The notes beneath the pieces were generated by a model. The model was not told where the DNA came from, searched no databases, and saw only the letters and a list, made by a program, of their open reading frames with translations. Made by a program: the position numbers and the translations under genes. Below, piece by piece: positions 41,288 to 49,863 of a DNA stretch of 64,000 bases. The stretch is from assembly GCF_016907795.1 (NCBI RefSeq), contig NZ_JAFBCR010000001.1, forward strand, positions 1,736,001-1,800,000. Reading direction: 5' to 3'. How positions within the stretch are numbered: the first letter of the stretch is position 1; the number at the start of each line of letters is the position of its first letter. The stretch is from Kocuria palustris. Its GTDB lineage: Bacteria; Actinomycetota; Actinomycetes; Actinomycetales; Micrococcaceae.

Positions 41288-42679
41288 TCAGCCCCGACGT
41301 CCCGGTCCCTGCCCCTCGGCAGCGGCCGGGGCGTCGTCGTCTGCCGGTCGAGCCTCCGAGACGGACACCTCGGGTGACGACTCCGCTGCGGTGTTGGATT
41401 CAGCACCGCGACGTCGTCGCTCGAGCTGGTGCTGCAGCGCCCCCACAGCGGTGGAGCCGCCGCGGTGCACGGCCCGGCCGGTGGCCGATCGCAGCTCTGC
41501 CCAGCTGTGGACCAGGGCCACGCGGAAGGCCTGGGCCGAGGAGTCCTCGGCCTCGGCGGAGGCCTCCCTGGCGCGCTCTTCATCGGCGGCCTCCCGCAGC
41601 CGCTCCTGCATGGCCGGGGTGCCGGTGACCGCGAAGGCGCTGTCCGCCTCGGTGAGCCACAGCGACCGGGGCAGCCGCCGCGGCAGATCGTCCAGGGCGC
41701 TGTCGGCCACGATCCGCCCGAGCTTGCCAGCCATCCGGCGGTCCTCGCGCAGGAAGTCCAGGGTCCAGCGGTTGCGGGGGCGCAGGTCGATGCGATCCCA
41801 GGCGCGCAGCCCGATCGCCAGCTGGCGGGCGCGCAGCAGCTCTGCATCCAGGGCGGCCCCGGCGATCAGCACGATGCTTGCGAACCAGGCGAGCACGAGC
41901 AGGATCGTCACGCCGTTGAGGGTGCCCAGCAGCGCGTCCACGGTTCCGGCCAGCGAGCTCAGCCAGCCCAGCAGCACGGCCATCGCGAACAGGGCGCCCA
42001 CGCTCACCAGCGACCCGGCGCTCATGATCCCGAACCGCGGCAGCTCCACGTTGGGGCCCATGTGGTAGGCGACGTTGACGTAGACCACGAGCACGAACAG
42101 CAGCAGCGGCCAGCGCAGGAGGTTCCAGGCGGCCACCACGGTCTCGTCGAAGCCCAGCGCCTGGCCGAGCGCCGCCGCCATGTCCCCGCCGACCGTGATC
42201 AGCAGAGCCGCGGCCGCCACGGCCACCAGCAGCGCGATGGTCTCGAAGAACACGATCGTGCGGAACGGCAGGAACTGCCGGCCTTCGCGGGTGTCGTAGA
42301 TGCGGTGCATGGAGCGGTGGAAGGCCGCCACGGAGTTCGACGCCGCGATCAGCGTGCCGATGAATCCCAGGACGGCTCCGGCCACGGTGCCGCCATCGGG
42401 GTTCAGGGAGTGCAGCGCGTCGGTCAGGGCGCCGGGGTCCACGGGCGGGAAGAGCACGCTCACCAGGTCGACGATTCCGCGCAGCACGGACTCCTCGAGT
42501 CCCAGCAGATTGATGATCGAGACCAGCGAGATCAGCAGCGGGGCGATCGACAGCAGCAGGAAGAACGTCATGGACGCCGCCTGGTCCCACACCTGGATGT
42601 AGATGAGCTTCATGACCGCTCGCCGGATGACGTGCAGCACCGTGAGGCGGGGCTGCTGGAGGGTCACGGAACGGGTCAC
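41288..42679 (-). CDS. YihY/virulence factor BrkB family membrane protein
   Basis: A 463-residue protein with six spans in the YihY plan: MTFFLLLSIAPLLISLVSII, the conserved region AAFHRSMHRIYDTREGRQFL, YVNVAYHMGPNVELPRFGIM and LNGVTILLVLAWFASIVLIAGA. About 130 hydrophilic residues form the C-terminal tail. The function of the family is unsettled. Probable start GTG 42679. Convergent with the low-complexity protein gene. Confidence 0.88.
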   Translation of the reverse strand: MTRSVTLQQPRLTVLHVIRRAVMKLIYIQVWDQAASMTFFLLLSIAPLLISLVSIINLLGLEESVLRGIVDLVSVLFPPVDPGALTDALHSLNPDGGTVAGAVLGFIGTLIAASNSVAAFHRSMHRIYDTREGRQFLPFRTIVFFETIALLVAVAAAALLITVGGDMAAALGQALGFDETVVAAWNLLRWPLLLFVLVVYVNVAYHMGPNVELPRFGIMSAGSLVSVGALFAMAVLLGWLSSLAGTVDALLGTLNGVTILLVLAWFASIVLIAGAALDAELLRARQLAIGLRAWDRIDLRPRNRWTLDFLREDRRMAGKLGRIVADSALDDLPRRLPRSLWLTEADSAFAVTGTPAMQERLREAADEERAREASAEAEDSSAQAFRVALVHSWAELRSATGRAVHRGGSTAVGALQHQLERRRRGAESNTAAESSPEVSVSEARPADDDAPAAAEGQGPGRRG

Positions 42680-42769
42680 GCTGGCGGTTCCCTAGGGCTC
42701 GAGTGCCCACTCACAAGGGGCGGGGAGGACGGGGGCCATCCTCCCACGATCCTCGCAGCGCGGCTCGCG

Positions 42770-42775
42770 TAGGCT
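42770..42775 (+). promoter_or_regulatory. -10 element of cardiolipin synthase gene
   Basis: TAGGCT ends exactly 7 nt before the ATG at 42783, and no Shine-Dalgarno sequence is present. A start site at or next to the AUG (leaderless mRNA) is expected. Confidence 0.55.
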
Positions 42776-42782
42776 CTGGACC

Positions 42783-44045
42783 ATGCTCCGACGAATCCCC
42801 CAGCCGCTGCGACGAGCCATCACCACGACTGCCACTCGAGCTGCCGTCGGCGTGGTGGGCGTCCAGTTCACCACCATCGCGACCCTGGTCGGCTACGACG
42901 CCGTGAAGAAGCGCGGTCGCAAGACCCGCTCCGGCTTCCCCAAGCCTGGGCACTACGCCGCCGACGTCGCCGGCTCGGACATGGACGTCTTCACCTTCGG
43001 CGCGGAGCTCTACGACGACATGATCGCCGCGATCGATGCCGCCGAGCGCACGGTGTATCTGGAGACCTACCTCTGGAAGAGCGATGACTACGGCAAGCGT
43101 TTCCTGGATGCCCTCAACCGCGCAGGCGCTCGCGGTGTGGACGTGAAGGTGATGTACGACGGCGTCGGCAACATGGTCGTGGACCCGCGGTTCTACCGGT
43201 TCGGACCGGGAGTCGAGCACTACCGCTTCCCCGTGGTGCGCCCGCAGCTGCTCGTGACCCCCCTGCGCTCCAGCGGCCTCACCCACCGCAAGCTGCTCAT
43301 CGTGGACGACGAGTACTCGTACGTCGGCGGCTACAACCTGGGCTCCACGTACGCCACCGAGTGGCGGGACACCCACCTCAAGATCAGCGGCGCGGACTCG
43401 TGGCTGCTGCGTCAGGCGTTCGTGTCCTCCTGGAACTCGATCGCGGTGCGGCGCGGGGGCTGCGAGCCCATCGCCCGTCTTGATCCGGTGGAGTGGGAGT
43501 CCCGGATCCGGGTGCTGACCAACATGCCCGTGCGCCGCGTCTACCCCATCCGCAACATGTACCTGCAGGCCATCGACCAGGCGGCCAAGTCCATCTACAT
43601 CTCCACGGCCTACTTCATCCCGGACCAGCAGATCCTCGATGCCCTGATCCGCGCCCGGAACCGCGGCGTGGACGTCCGTCTGATGTTCCCCATGGACTCG
43701 AATCACGTCCTGGCCGACTGGGCCTCGCGCGGGTTCTACGCGCAGCTGCTGCGCGAGGACATCACCGTCCTGCTCTATAAGGACGCCATGATCCACGCCA
43801 AGACCGCCACCATCGACGGCGTCTGGTCCACGATCGGCACCGCGAACATCGATCGCCTGTCCCTGAGCTTCAACTACGAGGTCAACATCGAGATCGTCGA
43901 CCACGACCTCGCGGCCGTGATGGAGCGGATCTTCGAGTTCGACAGCGAGAACTGCTGGCGGATCACCAAGCAGGAGTGGGACGAGCGTCATCCGCTGGCC
44001 TGGATGGGGGAGTGGGCGCTGGCTCCCCTGCGACCGCTGCTCTGA
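42783..44045 (+). CDS. cls: cardiolipin synthase, phospholipase D family
   Basis: A 420-residue PLD-superfamily enzyme with both HKD motifs: THRKLLIVDDEYSYVGGYNL near residue 165 and IHAKTATIDGVWSTIGTANI near residue 338. Each supplies H-x-K-x4-D for the covalent phosphatidyl intermediate. One N-terminal hydrophobic stretch (VGVVGVQFTTIATLVG) may anchor it. Actinobacteria often use a CDP-alcohol type synthase, so a broader PLD-type transphosphatidylase role cannot be excluded. Monocistronic. Confidence 0.88.
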   Translation: MLRRIPQPLRRAITTTATRAAVGVVGVQFTTIATLVGYDAVKKRGRKTRSGFPKPGHYAADVAGSDMDVFTFGAELYDDMIAAIDAAERTVYLETYLWKSDDYGKRFLDALNRAGARGVDVKVMYDGVGNMVVDPRFYRFGPGVEHYRFPVVRPQLLVTPLRSSGLTHRKLLIVDDEYSYVGGYNLGSTYATEWRDTHLKISGADSWLLRQAFVSSWNSIAVRRGGCEPIARLDPVEWESRIRVLTNMPVRRVYPIRNMYLQAIDQAAKSIYISTAYFIPDQQILDALIRARNRGVDVRLMFPMDSNHVLADWASRGFYAQLLREDITVLLYKDAMIHAKTATIDGVWSTIGTANIDRLSLSFNYEVNIEIVDHDLAAVMERIFEFDSENCWRITKQEWDERHPLAWMGEWALAPLRPLL

Positions 44046-44084
44046 GATCTGCCTGAGCCTGCGGGCTGGAGGGGGCGGGGACGA

Positions 44085-44120
44085 CGAAGGGGGCGCCGGC
44101 ATCTGCCGGCGCCCCCTTCG
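44085..44120. terminator. bidirectional stem-loop terminator
   Basis: A 36-bp palindrome (CGAAGGGGGCGCCGGC-ATCT-GCCGGCGCCCCCTTCG) 39 bp after the cls stop and 30 bp after the end of the convergent gene at 44151. It can end both transcripts. Confidence 0.85.
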
Positions 44121-44150
44121 GGCGCTGCTGCGAGCAGCGCGTCTGCGGCC

Positions 44151-44486
44151 TCAGTCCTCGTCGGCGCGGTGGACGTACCAGGCAGCCACGAGCCCGCCGA
44201 TGATCACGATGCCCGAGACGGCCAGGCCGAAGCGGTCGTCGTCGTACCAGGGGCTGCGGCCGGCACGGCGGCGCCCGCCGCGGCGGTCGGCGGAGCCTGC
44301 GTCGGAGCGGTCATCGCCCAGGGAGCCGCGGGCTGCGGCATTCGGATCCGAGATCGCGGGCTGGCCGTGCTCGGCCGCGAAGGCGTCGGCAGTGGTGCCG
44401 GCGTGCTGAGCGGCGATGGCCGTGGGGGTGCCGGCTGCGGGGGTCTCGTGGAACTCGCCGTGTCCGGGGATGGAGTTGTGCGGCAC
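44151..44486 (-). CDS. small hypothetical protein with C-terminal membrane anchor
   Basis: A 111-residue protein starting at GTG 44486 with AGAGGAG 7 nt upstream. The N-terminal 75 residues are hydrophilic with GTPTAIAAQHAGTTADAFAA, followed by an Arg/Gly-rich stretch and one membrane span (FGLAVSGIVIIGGLVAAWYV) near the C-terminus. No family recognised. Tail-anchored topology is likely. Confidence 0.6.
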   Translation of the reverse strand: MPHNSIPGHGEFHETPAAGTPTAIAAQHAGTTADAFAAEHGQPAISDPNAAARGSLGDDRSDAGSADRRGGRRRAGRSPWYDDDRFGLAVSGIVIIGGLVAAWYVHRADED

Positions 44487-44634
44487 GTGGGACTCCTCTG
44501 TGCTCGTGGGGCTGACGTGTGGGCCGGGGCGTCGCCGCCCGGCTTCTGGACCCAGCGTATCCCGCGTCACCCGGCTTGCGGCTGGTCCGGCCGCGGGACG
44601 CGGCCGTCGAGCGCGCAGTGCGCGATCCGGGAAT

Positions 44635-44674
44635 GCTGAAGGCGCCCGGTGCGATCGCACCGGGCGCCTTCAGC
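44635..44674 (-). terminator. perfect 40-bp palindromic terminator of cspA
   Basis: Two fully complementary 20-nt arms (left arm GCTGAAGGCGCCCGGTGCGA) without mismatch, 14 bp after the cspA stop in the direction of transcription. Confidence 0.85.
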
Positions 44675-44688
44675 GAAGTATCAGGTGA

Positions 44689-44895
44689 TCAGTTGATCAC
44701 GGTGATGTTCGCGGCCTGGAGGCCCTTGGGGCCCTCCTGGACCTCGAACTCCACGCGCTGGTTCTCCTCGAGCGAACGGTAGCCGTTGCCGTTGATGGCG
44801 GAGAAGTGAGCGAAGACGTCCTGCTGGGAGTCATCGGGGCTGATGAAGCCGAAGCCCTTGTCGGCGTTGAACCACTTGACGGTGCCGGTCTGCAT
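44689..44895 (-). CDS. cspA: cold-shock protein
   Basis: A 68-residue single cold-shock domain, an RNA chaperone. RNP1 is KGFGFISP and RNP2 is DVFAHFSAI, preceded by the family start [14 protein letters not shown]. Length is typical. GGAAGG lies about 9 nt before the ATG. Expression is probably controlled through its upstream region, which is long and gene-free as is common for csp genes. Confidence 0.95.
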   Translation of the reverse strand: MQTGTVKWFNADKGFGFISPDDSQQDVFAHFSAINGNGYRSLEENQRVEFEVQEGPKGLQAANITVIN

Positions 44896-45584
44896 TGTTC
44901 TGGTCGATCCTTCCGGAACGGTGGCGAAGCACCGACTCTCGGTGCTCGCGTGCCGTCGTGCTCCACATGACTACATCCGAGTGGACTACGTCGACCGCTG
45001 GGTGCGCGGCAGTGGTCCCGTCAAAAGCGGGGGTCGTACGACAACTAGTATCGACGGTACACGAGTCGGACACGGTGCGGAGGGCCGAGGGCAAGAATTC
45101 ACCTCCGATTCGGCGATAAGGCCGTGCCGCCGATCACATCGGGGCCGAATGCGGTGTTCAGGCAATCCCCAGTGCTTCCCCCGCCGGGGTGCAAGTCGAG
45201 TCCAGGACTGCTTCAGGTGCGCGGTGTTGAGTAGTCATCACCTCGGCAACGAGGGCAGCGGCGTCGACTGGAGGGTTCGCGCCGCTGGAGCTTCCCGCAC
45301 CGGGAGGACGGTGGTGGTGCGTCGTCCATCTGGAGCGAATCGGTGCGGGAGGGGGACAGACAGAGAGCCGTTCGACGCCAGAGCCTGGCGCCGAGCGGCT
45401 CTCTTCTCATCTGGGCTCCATTGGGCGGACACAGAATGCAGAGATCGTCTGTCGCCATTAGCGGGGACGGCCTTCGAGGGCTCCGGGCAGCCTGTTGCAG
45501 CGGCCGGTGGATACCCTGACTGGACCCCTCCGGGAGCTGCCGCAGCCGGCGGCCCCATCGTCCCAGACCCGAAGGCCCCGGCCC
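44896..45584. other. 689-bp gap without convincing protein gene
   Basis: The first ~150 bp should be the cspA promoter and leader (minus strand). Open frames across the remainder (such as 45238-45558 minus) lack ribosome-binding sites and family resemblance. A strong terminator-like hairpin at 45362-45404 suggests a transcribed unit, possibly a small RNA, reading rightward, but I do not recognise any known RNA (no RNase P, tmRNA, SRP or 6S landmarks). Confidence 0.5.
45362..45404 (+). terminator. orphan terminator-like hairpin
   Basis: Outer arms AGAGAGCCG/CGGCTCTCT and inner arms CGCCAG/CTGGCG with a small internal bulge, followed by TCTCATC. No protein gene ends immediately upstream on the plus strand. 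Confidence 0.45.
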
Positions 45585-46274
45585 ATGACTCCCGGTCAGC
45601 GGGCAGATGACCTCTACCTCACCGACAGTCCCACCGCCTGGCGAGTGAGCATCCGCGTGCTCGATCAGCAGGGGCAGCCGGCGCACGTGGAGTCCGCCAC
45701 GATCGAGCGCTCCCGAGCCGGGATCGCCCGGATCTTCGCCGCAGCCTTCGACGCCGTGGTCCATGCACAGCAGGCCGAGCGCACGGTCAGGCGCCTGCGC
45801 CTGCAGGTCGAGCACAGGGAGCTGGGGCCCGGCAGCATCGGCCTGTGGTTCGATGCCCTCGACGAGCGCAGCCGGTTCTCCCGCCTGCTCACCCATGCCT
45901 CGGTGTGGGTCGAGACCGTCGGCACGCTGCTCGGCAGCGCGTCGAAGGAGCTGATCGCGGTTCTGCGGGGTCAGGTCATGCAGCTCGATGCCCCGGCAGA
46001 TCAGGTGCTGGTGCGGCCGATCCCCGGGCCAGGTGGGCCGAGATCGCGCATCGAGCTCTCCGTGCCCGGCGCCGCGCCGTCGCGGATGTGCTCCGATGTC
46101 TGGGAGTGGATCTACAGCGACGAAGGCGAGAGGGCTCGGCGTGACCTGGTGGCTGCCATCGCTGCTCCGGGGGTCGCGAAGATGGACATCATCTTCTACG
46201 AGGGCCAGGAGTCCGAGCACGTGCTGCAGCTGAGCAGCTTACAGAGACTGCGGGACTTCGCGGCAGGACGGTAG
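45585..46274 (+). CDS. hypothetical protein
   Basis: A 229-residue soluble protein of no family I can name. It has a helical segment rich in Ala/Arg (IARIFAAAFDAVVHAQQAER), a beta-rich core (LRLQVEHRELGPGSIGLWFD) and a helical end. No signal peptide or membrane span. ATG 45585 follows GAAGG by about 10 nt. It is followed after 6 bp by a lipoprotein gene on the same strand, so the two are probably co-transcribed. Confidence 0.65.
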   Translation: MTPGQRADDLYLTDSPTAWRVSIRVLDQQGQPAHVESATIERSRAGIARIFAAAFDAVVHAQQAERTVRRLRLQVEHRELGPGSIGLWFDALDERSRFSRLLTHASVWVETVGTLLGSASKELIAVLRGQVMQLDAPADQVLVRPIPGPGGPRSRIELSVPGAAPSRMCSDVWEWIYSDEGERARRDLVAAIAAPGVAKMDIIFYEGQESEHVLQLSSLQRLRDFAAGR

Positions 46275-46280
46275 GGGGAC

Positions 46281-47105
46281 ATGGCAGGAGCAGCGGGGGG
46301 CAGTCCGGTGACAAGGTCGGGGCGGCAAGCGGTGCTGGCGCTCACGGGGGCGGCCGCGATGATGCTGAGCGGATGCTCGGCGGGCAGCAGCTCGCCGTCG
46401 GGCGGGCAGGGCGCGCAGTGCTCGTCGCCCGCAGCCATGGACGTCCAGGTCACGGCCGGTTCGGACAGCGATCAGCTCACGATCACGACCGCTGGCATCG
46501 GGGGCTCGGCGCTGCGCACCGAGCCCTCCGACGAGGCGCAGGACGCGCCCGACGGCGACATCCCTCTCCGCGAGCTGCCGCCTGGCGTGCATGTGCGCAT
46601 CGCCGATCTGGACGACGGCGAGATCGTGCGCACCGAGGTGCTCACCGGCGGGATCGCGCACACCGAGGCTCTCGAGGAGGGCGAGTACGCGGTCGGACTG
46701 GTGTCCGTGGACTCCTCCGGCCGCATCTCCGGGCTGGCGAGCTCGCGGGTCGTCGTCGGCGAGAGCGGCGGCGTGATCAGCGATCCGGCGCTCGATCAGT
46801 CGAGAGGGCTGTCTCTCGAGGAGCTCGAGATCGATGAGGGCAGCGCGGTGGCAGTGCTCGCCGAGCAGGAGGGTGCACCGGGCCCGGAGCAGTGGTGGCT
46901 CGAAGGCCCGGGGCAGCAGGGCAGCGGACGGGTCGACGACGACGGCAGAGCCCGCCTGGGCGGGGTCGCCGACGGCACTCACACGCTGATCCTGCTCGAG
47001 GAGGATGCGGACGCCCCGGGCATCGCCCAGCGAGCCGCCAGCTGCCGGTTCGGCGTGAGCGACGGAGAGCTCACGACGCCCGGGCAGGCCGACGGCTCCT
47101 CCTGA
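46281..47105 (+). CDS. hypothetical lipoprotein
   Basis: A 274-residue exported protein: basic N-terminus, hydrophobic stretch AVLALTGAAAMMLSGC with the lipobox Cys, then an acidic beta-rich domain without known motifs and one further Cys near each end of the mature chain (QCSS and SCRF), which could form a disulfide. Probably anchored on the outer face of the membrane. Translationally close to the hypothetical gene upstream. Confidence 0.7.
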   Translation: MAGAAGGSPVTRSGRQAVLALTGAAAMMLSGCSAGSSSPSGGQGAQCSSPAAMDVQVTAGSDSDQLTITTAGIGGSALRTEPSDEAQDAPDGDIPLRELPPGVHVRIADLDDGEIVRTEVLTGGIAHTEALEEGEYAVGLVSVDSSGRISGLASSRVVVGESGGVISDPALDQSRGLSLEELEIDEGSAVAVLAEQEGAPGPEQWWLEGPGQQGSGRVDDDGRARLGGVADGTHTLILLEEDADAPGIAQRAASCRFGVSDGELTTPGQADGSS

Positions 47106-48689
47106 TCAGCGGCGCCGCCGCGCGGTGCCGAACAGCGTGCGCGTGATCTCCCGGCCCAGGACGGTGCCGGCCGAGCGCATCATCGAGCGGACGGCGGGGT
47201 TGTCCAGGAAGCCGCCGCCGCCGTCGCCGCGGTCGTGACGGTCATCGTCGCGGCGCTCCGTCTGCGGCGTCGCCTCGCGGGCGGGACGGTCGTCGTCCTG
47301 AGACGAAGGCGCCTCCTGGTCCTGGCCCTTCTGCAGGCGGGCCGTGAGGATCTCGTAGGCGGACTCGCGGTCCACGGCCTCCGAGTACTTCGGCGCAAGC
47401 TGCGAGGACGAGATCACCGAGTCGAAGACCTGCCCCGGGGCGGTGGCCATGAGGCTGCGAGGCGTGCGGATCCGGGTCCAGGCCACGGGGGTGGGCGCGC
47501 CGGTCTCGGAGAGCACGGTCACGATCGCTTCGCCGGTGCCCAGCTGGGTCAGCAGCTCCTCGAGGTCGTACTCGGACTTGGGGTAGGTGCGAGCCGTGGC
47601 CTTGAGGGCCTTGGCGTCGTCCGGGGTGAACGCGCGCAGCGCGTGCTGGACGCGGTTGCCGAGCTGGCCGAGGACGTCGCCGGGCACATCCTTGGGGGTC
47701 TGGGTCACGAAGAAGATGCCCACGCCCTTCGAGCGGATCAGGCGCACCGTCTGCTCGATCGCGCTCAGGAATGCCTTGGAGGCGTTGTCGAAGAGCAGGT
47801 GGGCCTCGTCGAGGAAGAACACCAGCTCCGGCTTCTCGGGATCGCCGAGCTCCGGCAGGTCCTGGAAGAGGTCCGCCAGCAGCCACATCAGGAACGTGGA
47901 GAACAGCTCGGGGCGGCTGGCCACCCCCGGCAGCTCGAGGCAGGAGATGATGCCGCGGCCGTCCTCTGCCTTGCGCAGCAGGTCGCGGGTGTCGAACTCG
48001 GGCTCGCCGAAGAAGACCTCCGCGCCGCCGTTGGCGAACGTGGTCAGCTGGCGCAGGATCACACCGGCGGTCTGCTTGGAGACGCCGCCGATGCCGTCCA
48101 GCTCGTCCTTCCCCTCCTCCGAGGTGAGGAACATGATGACCTCGCGCAGGTCCTTGAGGTCCAGCAGCGCCAGACCGGCCTGGTCGGCGTAGTGGAAGAT
48201 CAGCCCCAAGGCGGACTCCTGGGTGCCGTTGAGACCCAGGACCTTGGACAGCAGGACCGGGCCAAACGACGTCACCGTGGTGCGGATCGGAACGCCCCTG
48301 CCCTCGCCGCCAAGGGCCAGGAACTCGACCGGGGAGGCCGTGGGAGTCCACTCCTGGCCGATGCTGCGGGCGCGCTCCGTGATCTTGTCGCTGGGCTGGC
48401 CCTCCGCCGCCAGCCCGGAGAGATCGCCCTTCATGTCCGAGAGGAAGACTGGGACCCCGGCTTCCGAGAGCTGCTCCGCCATGGCCTGCAGGGTCTTGGT
48501 CTTGCCCGTGCCGGTGGCTCCCGCGATCAGCCCGTGGCGGTTCATGGAACCCAGGGGCAGGCCGACCTGCGCGTCCGGGACCGGGGTGCCGCCGGAGACC
48601 GCGGCCCCCAGGTTCAGGGCTGGTCCGGAGAAGGCGTAGCCGGAGCGGACGGCGTCGAGCTGGGCATCGTCATGCGTCTGATCAGTCAC
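47106..48689 (-). CDS. HerA-like DNA helicase/ATPase (DUF853 family)
   Basis: A 527-residue AAA-type ATPase of the DUF853/YjgR family. Walker A is GATGTGKT (about residue 57), Walker B is VFFLDEAHLLF, with downstream motifs VTQTPKDVPGDVLGQLGNRV typical of HerA/FtsK relatives. The C-terminal 100 residues are charged and low-complexity, then a short basic end. No NurA partner is adjacent. The GTG start 48689 is supported by TAGGCT (48697-48702) exactly 7 nt upstream. It shares only the stop region with the lipoprotein gene. Confidence 0.9.
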   Translation of the reverse strand: MTDQTHDDAQLDAVRSGYAFSGPALNLGAAVSGGTPVPDAQVGLPLGSMNRHGLIAGATGTGKTKTLQAMAEQLSEAGVPVFLSDMKGDLSGLAAEGQPSDKITERARSIGQEWTPTASPVEFLALGGEGRGVPIRTTVTSFGPVLLSKVLGLNGTQESALGLIFHYADQAGLALLDLKDLREVIMFLTSEEGKDELDGIGGVSKQTAGVILRQLTTFANGGAEVFFGEPEFDTRDLLRKAEDGRGIISCLELPGVASRPELFSTFLMWLLADLFQDLPELGDPEKPELVFFLDEAHLLFDNASKAFLSAIEQTVRLIRSKGVGIFFVTQTPKDVPGDVLGQLGNRVQHALRAFTPDDAKALKATARTYPKSEYDLEELLTQLGTGEAIVTVLSETGAPTPVAWTRIRTPRSLMATAPGQVFDSVISSSQLAPKYSEAVDRESAYEILTARLQKGQDQEAPSSQDDDRPAREATPQTERRDDDRHDRGDGGGGFLDNPAVRSMMRSAGTVLGREITRTLFGTARRRR

Positions 48690-48696
48690 GGCGCCG

Positions 48697-48702
48697 AGCC
48701 TA
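48697..48702 (-). promoter_or_regulatory. -10 element of HerA-like gene
   Basis: TAGGCT on the minus strand, 7 nt before GTG 48689, no Shine-Dalgarno sequence: leaderless layout. Confidence 0.55.
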
Positions 48703-48825
48703 CACACGAGTGCTTTCCGACGGCAGGGCTGTGCACCGTCCGGCGCGCGCGCTCAGGGCGAGTCCGACGGCCAGGGCGAGGGCGGCGAGGGGCCGACGAC
48801 GTCCGGGGGAGGTGAGGGAGGACAT
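48700..48825 (-). CDS. possible 41-residue peptide with signal-like core
   Basis: ATG 48825 to TAG 48700 encodes a basic N-terminus (MSSLTSPGRRRPL), an Ala/Leu hydrophobic core (AALALAVGLALSA) and a short polar end with one Cys. GAGGG lies upstream. It could be a small membrane peptide, a remnant of a signal peptide, or chance; it overlaps the promoter of the HerA-like gene. Confidence 0.25.
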   Translation of the reverse strand: MSSLTSPGRRRPLAALALAVGLALSARAGRCTALPSESTRV

Positions 48826-49021
48826 GCGCCTATCCTGCCGCCCGATCACCCCTGATGCCGCACTCGAGCACGGACATGACGACCGAGCACGTCACGCTCG
48901 CGAAGGGGTGGTGCGGCCGTCGGCGAACACCCTTCATCGCGGCGAGGGGCGGAGGCATGATGGAGGCATCACTCGAGGACGGGGACGGGTCTCGAACCGC
49001 CCCCGGGAAACGGAGCAGATC

Positions 49022-49681
49022 ATGACGAACATCGCGATCATCGGCGGCCACGGCAAGGTCGCGCTGCGGCTGGCTCCCCTGCTGGTCGAGGCGGGCGACG
49101 AGGTCACCTCGTGGATCCGCAGCCAGGACCAGGTCGAGGACATCGAGCAGACCGGGGCCACCGCCAAGGTCCTCGATGTCCAGCAGCTGTCCACCGAGCA
49201 GCTCTCGGACGAGTTCGAGGGCGTGGACGTCGTCATCTGGTCCGCCGGCGCCGGCGGCGGCGACCCCGAGCGCACCTGGGCGGTGGACCGCGACGCCGCG
49301 ATCCGCACCATGGACGCCGCCGAGAAGGCCGGCGTGGGCCGGTACGTGATGGTGTCCTACCTGGGCGCCGGTCCGGATCACGGCGTGGACGAATCCGACG
49401 ACTTCTTCGCCTATGCCGAGGGCAAGACCCAGGCGGATGAGCACCTGAAGAAGTCCTCGCTGCGCTGGACCATCCTGGGCCCGGGCATGCTGACCCTCGA
49501 CGACGCCTCCGGGAAGATCACCGTGCTGCCCGAGGGCCAGCAGCCGGACAACGCCGACACCTCGCGCGCCAACGTCGCCGCTGTGGCCCATGCGGTCCTG
49601 TCGGACGACACCACGATCGGGCGCAAGATCAACTTCGTGGACGGCGACACCCCGATCGCGGAGGCTATCTCCGCTTCCTGA
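49022..49681 (+). CDS. NAD(P)-binding SDR-like reductase (NAD(P)H-binding family)
   Basis: A 219-residue atypical short-chain dehydrogenase. The N-terminal glycine motif IAIIGGHGKVALRLAPLLVE binds NAD(P); VVIWSAGAGGGDPERTWAVD and the segment YVMVSYLGAGPD plus YAEGKTQADEHL (YxxxK) follow. It is like YwnB and other proteins annotated as sugar-epimerase relatives. Substrate unknown. ATG 49022 has GGAGC upstream. Monocistronic, closed by a strong hairpin. Confidence 0.85.
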   Translation: MTNIAIIGGHGKVALRLAPLLVEAGDEVTSWIRSQDQVEDIEQTGATAKVLDVQQLSTEQLSDEFEGVDVVIWSAGAGGGDPERTWAVDRDAAIRTMDAAEKAGVGRYVMVSYLGAGPDHGVDESDDFFAYAEGKTQADEHLKKSSLRWTILGPGMLTLDDASGKITVLPEGQQPDNADTSRANVAAVAHAVLSDDTTIGRKINFVDGDTPIAEAISAS

Positions 49682-49711
49682 TCAGGGCGCCTGCAGAAGG
49701 CGCACGGTCAC

Positions 49712-49756
49712 GACGACGGCCGCGAGCGAGCTGGAAGCTCGTTCGCGGCCGTCGTC
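49712..49756 (+). terminator. stem-loop terminator
   Basis: Arms GACGACGGCCGCGAGCGAGC and its near-perfect complement around TGGAA, 30 bp after the reductase stop; one mismatched pair in the 20-bp stem. Confidence 0.8.
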
Positions 49757-49863
49757 TGCCATGCAGGGACCGGCCCCGGTGCGTGCCATCTCGAGGATCG
49801 GGCTAGTGTCAGTCTCCGAAGACGCGGGACATGGAGGTCCCGCGGGGTCGCGGAGGATTGGGA

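Noticed and set aside
45213-46220. 335-residue minus-strand frame over the 45-46 kb unknown gene
   Set aside because: No ribosome-binding site and low-complexity product; the plus-strand frame from 45585 has better codon usage and a following lipoprotein gene 6 bp on.
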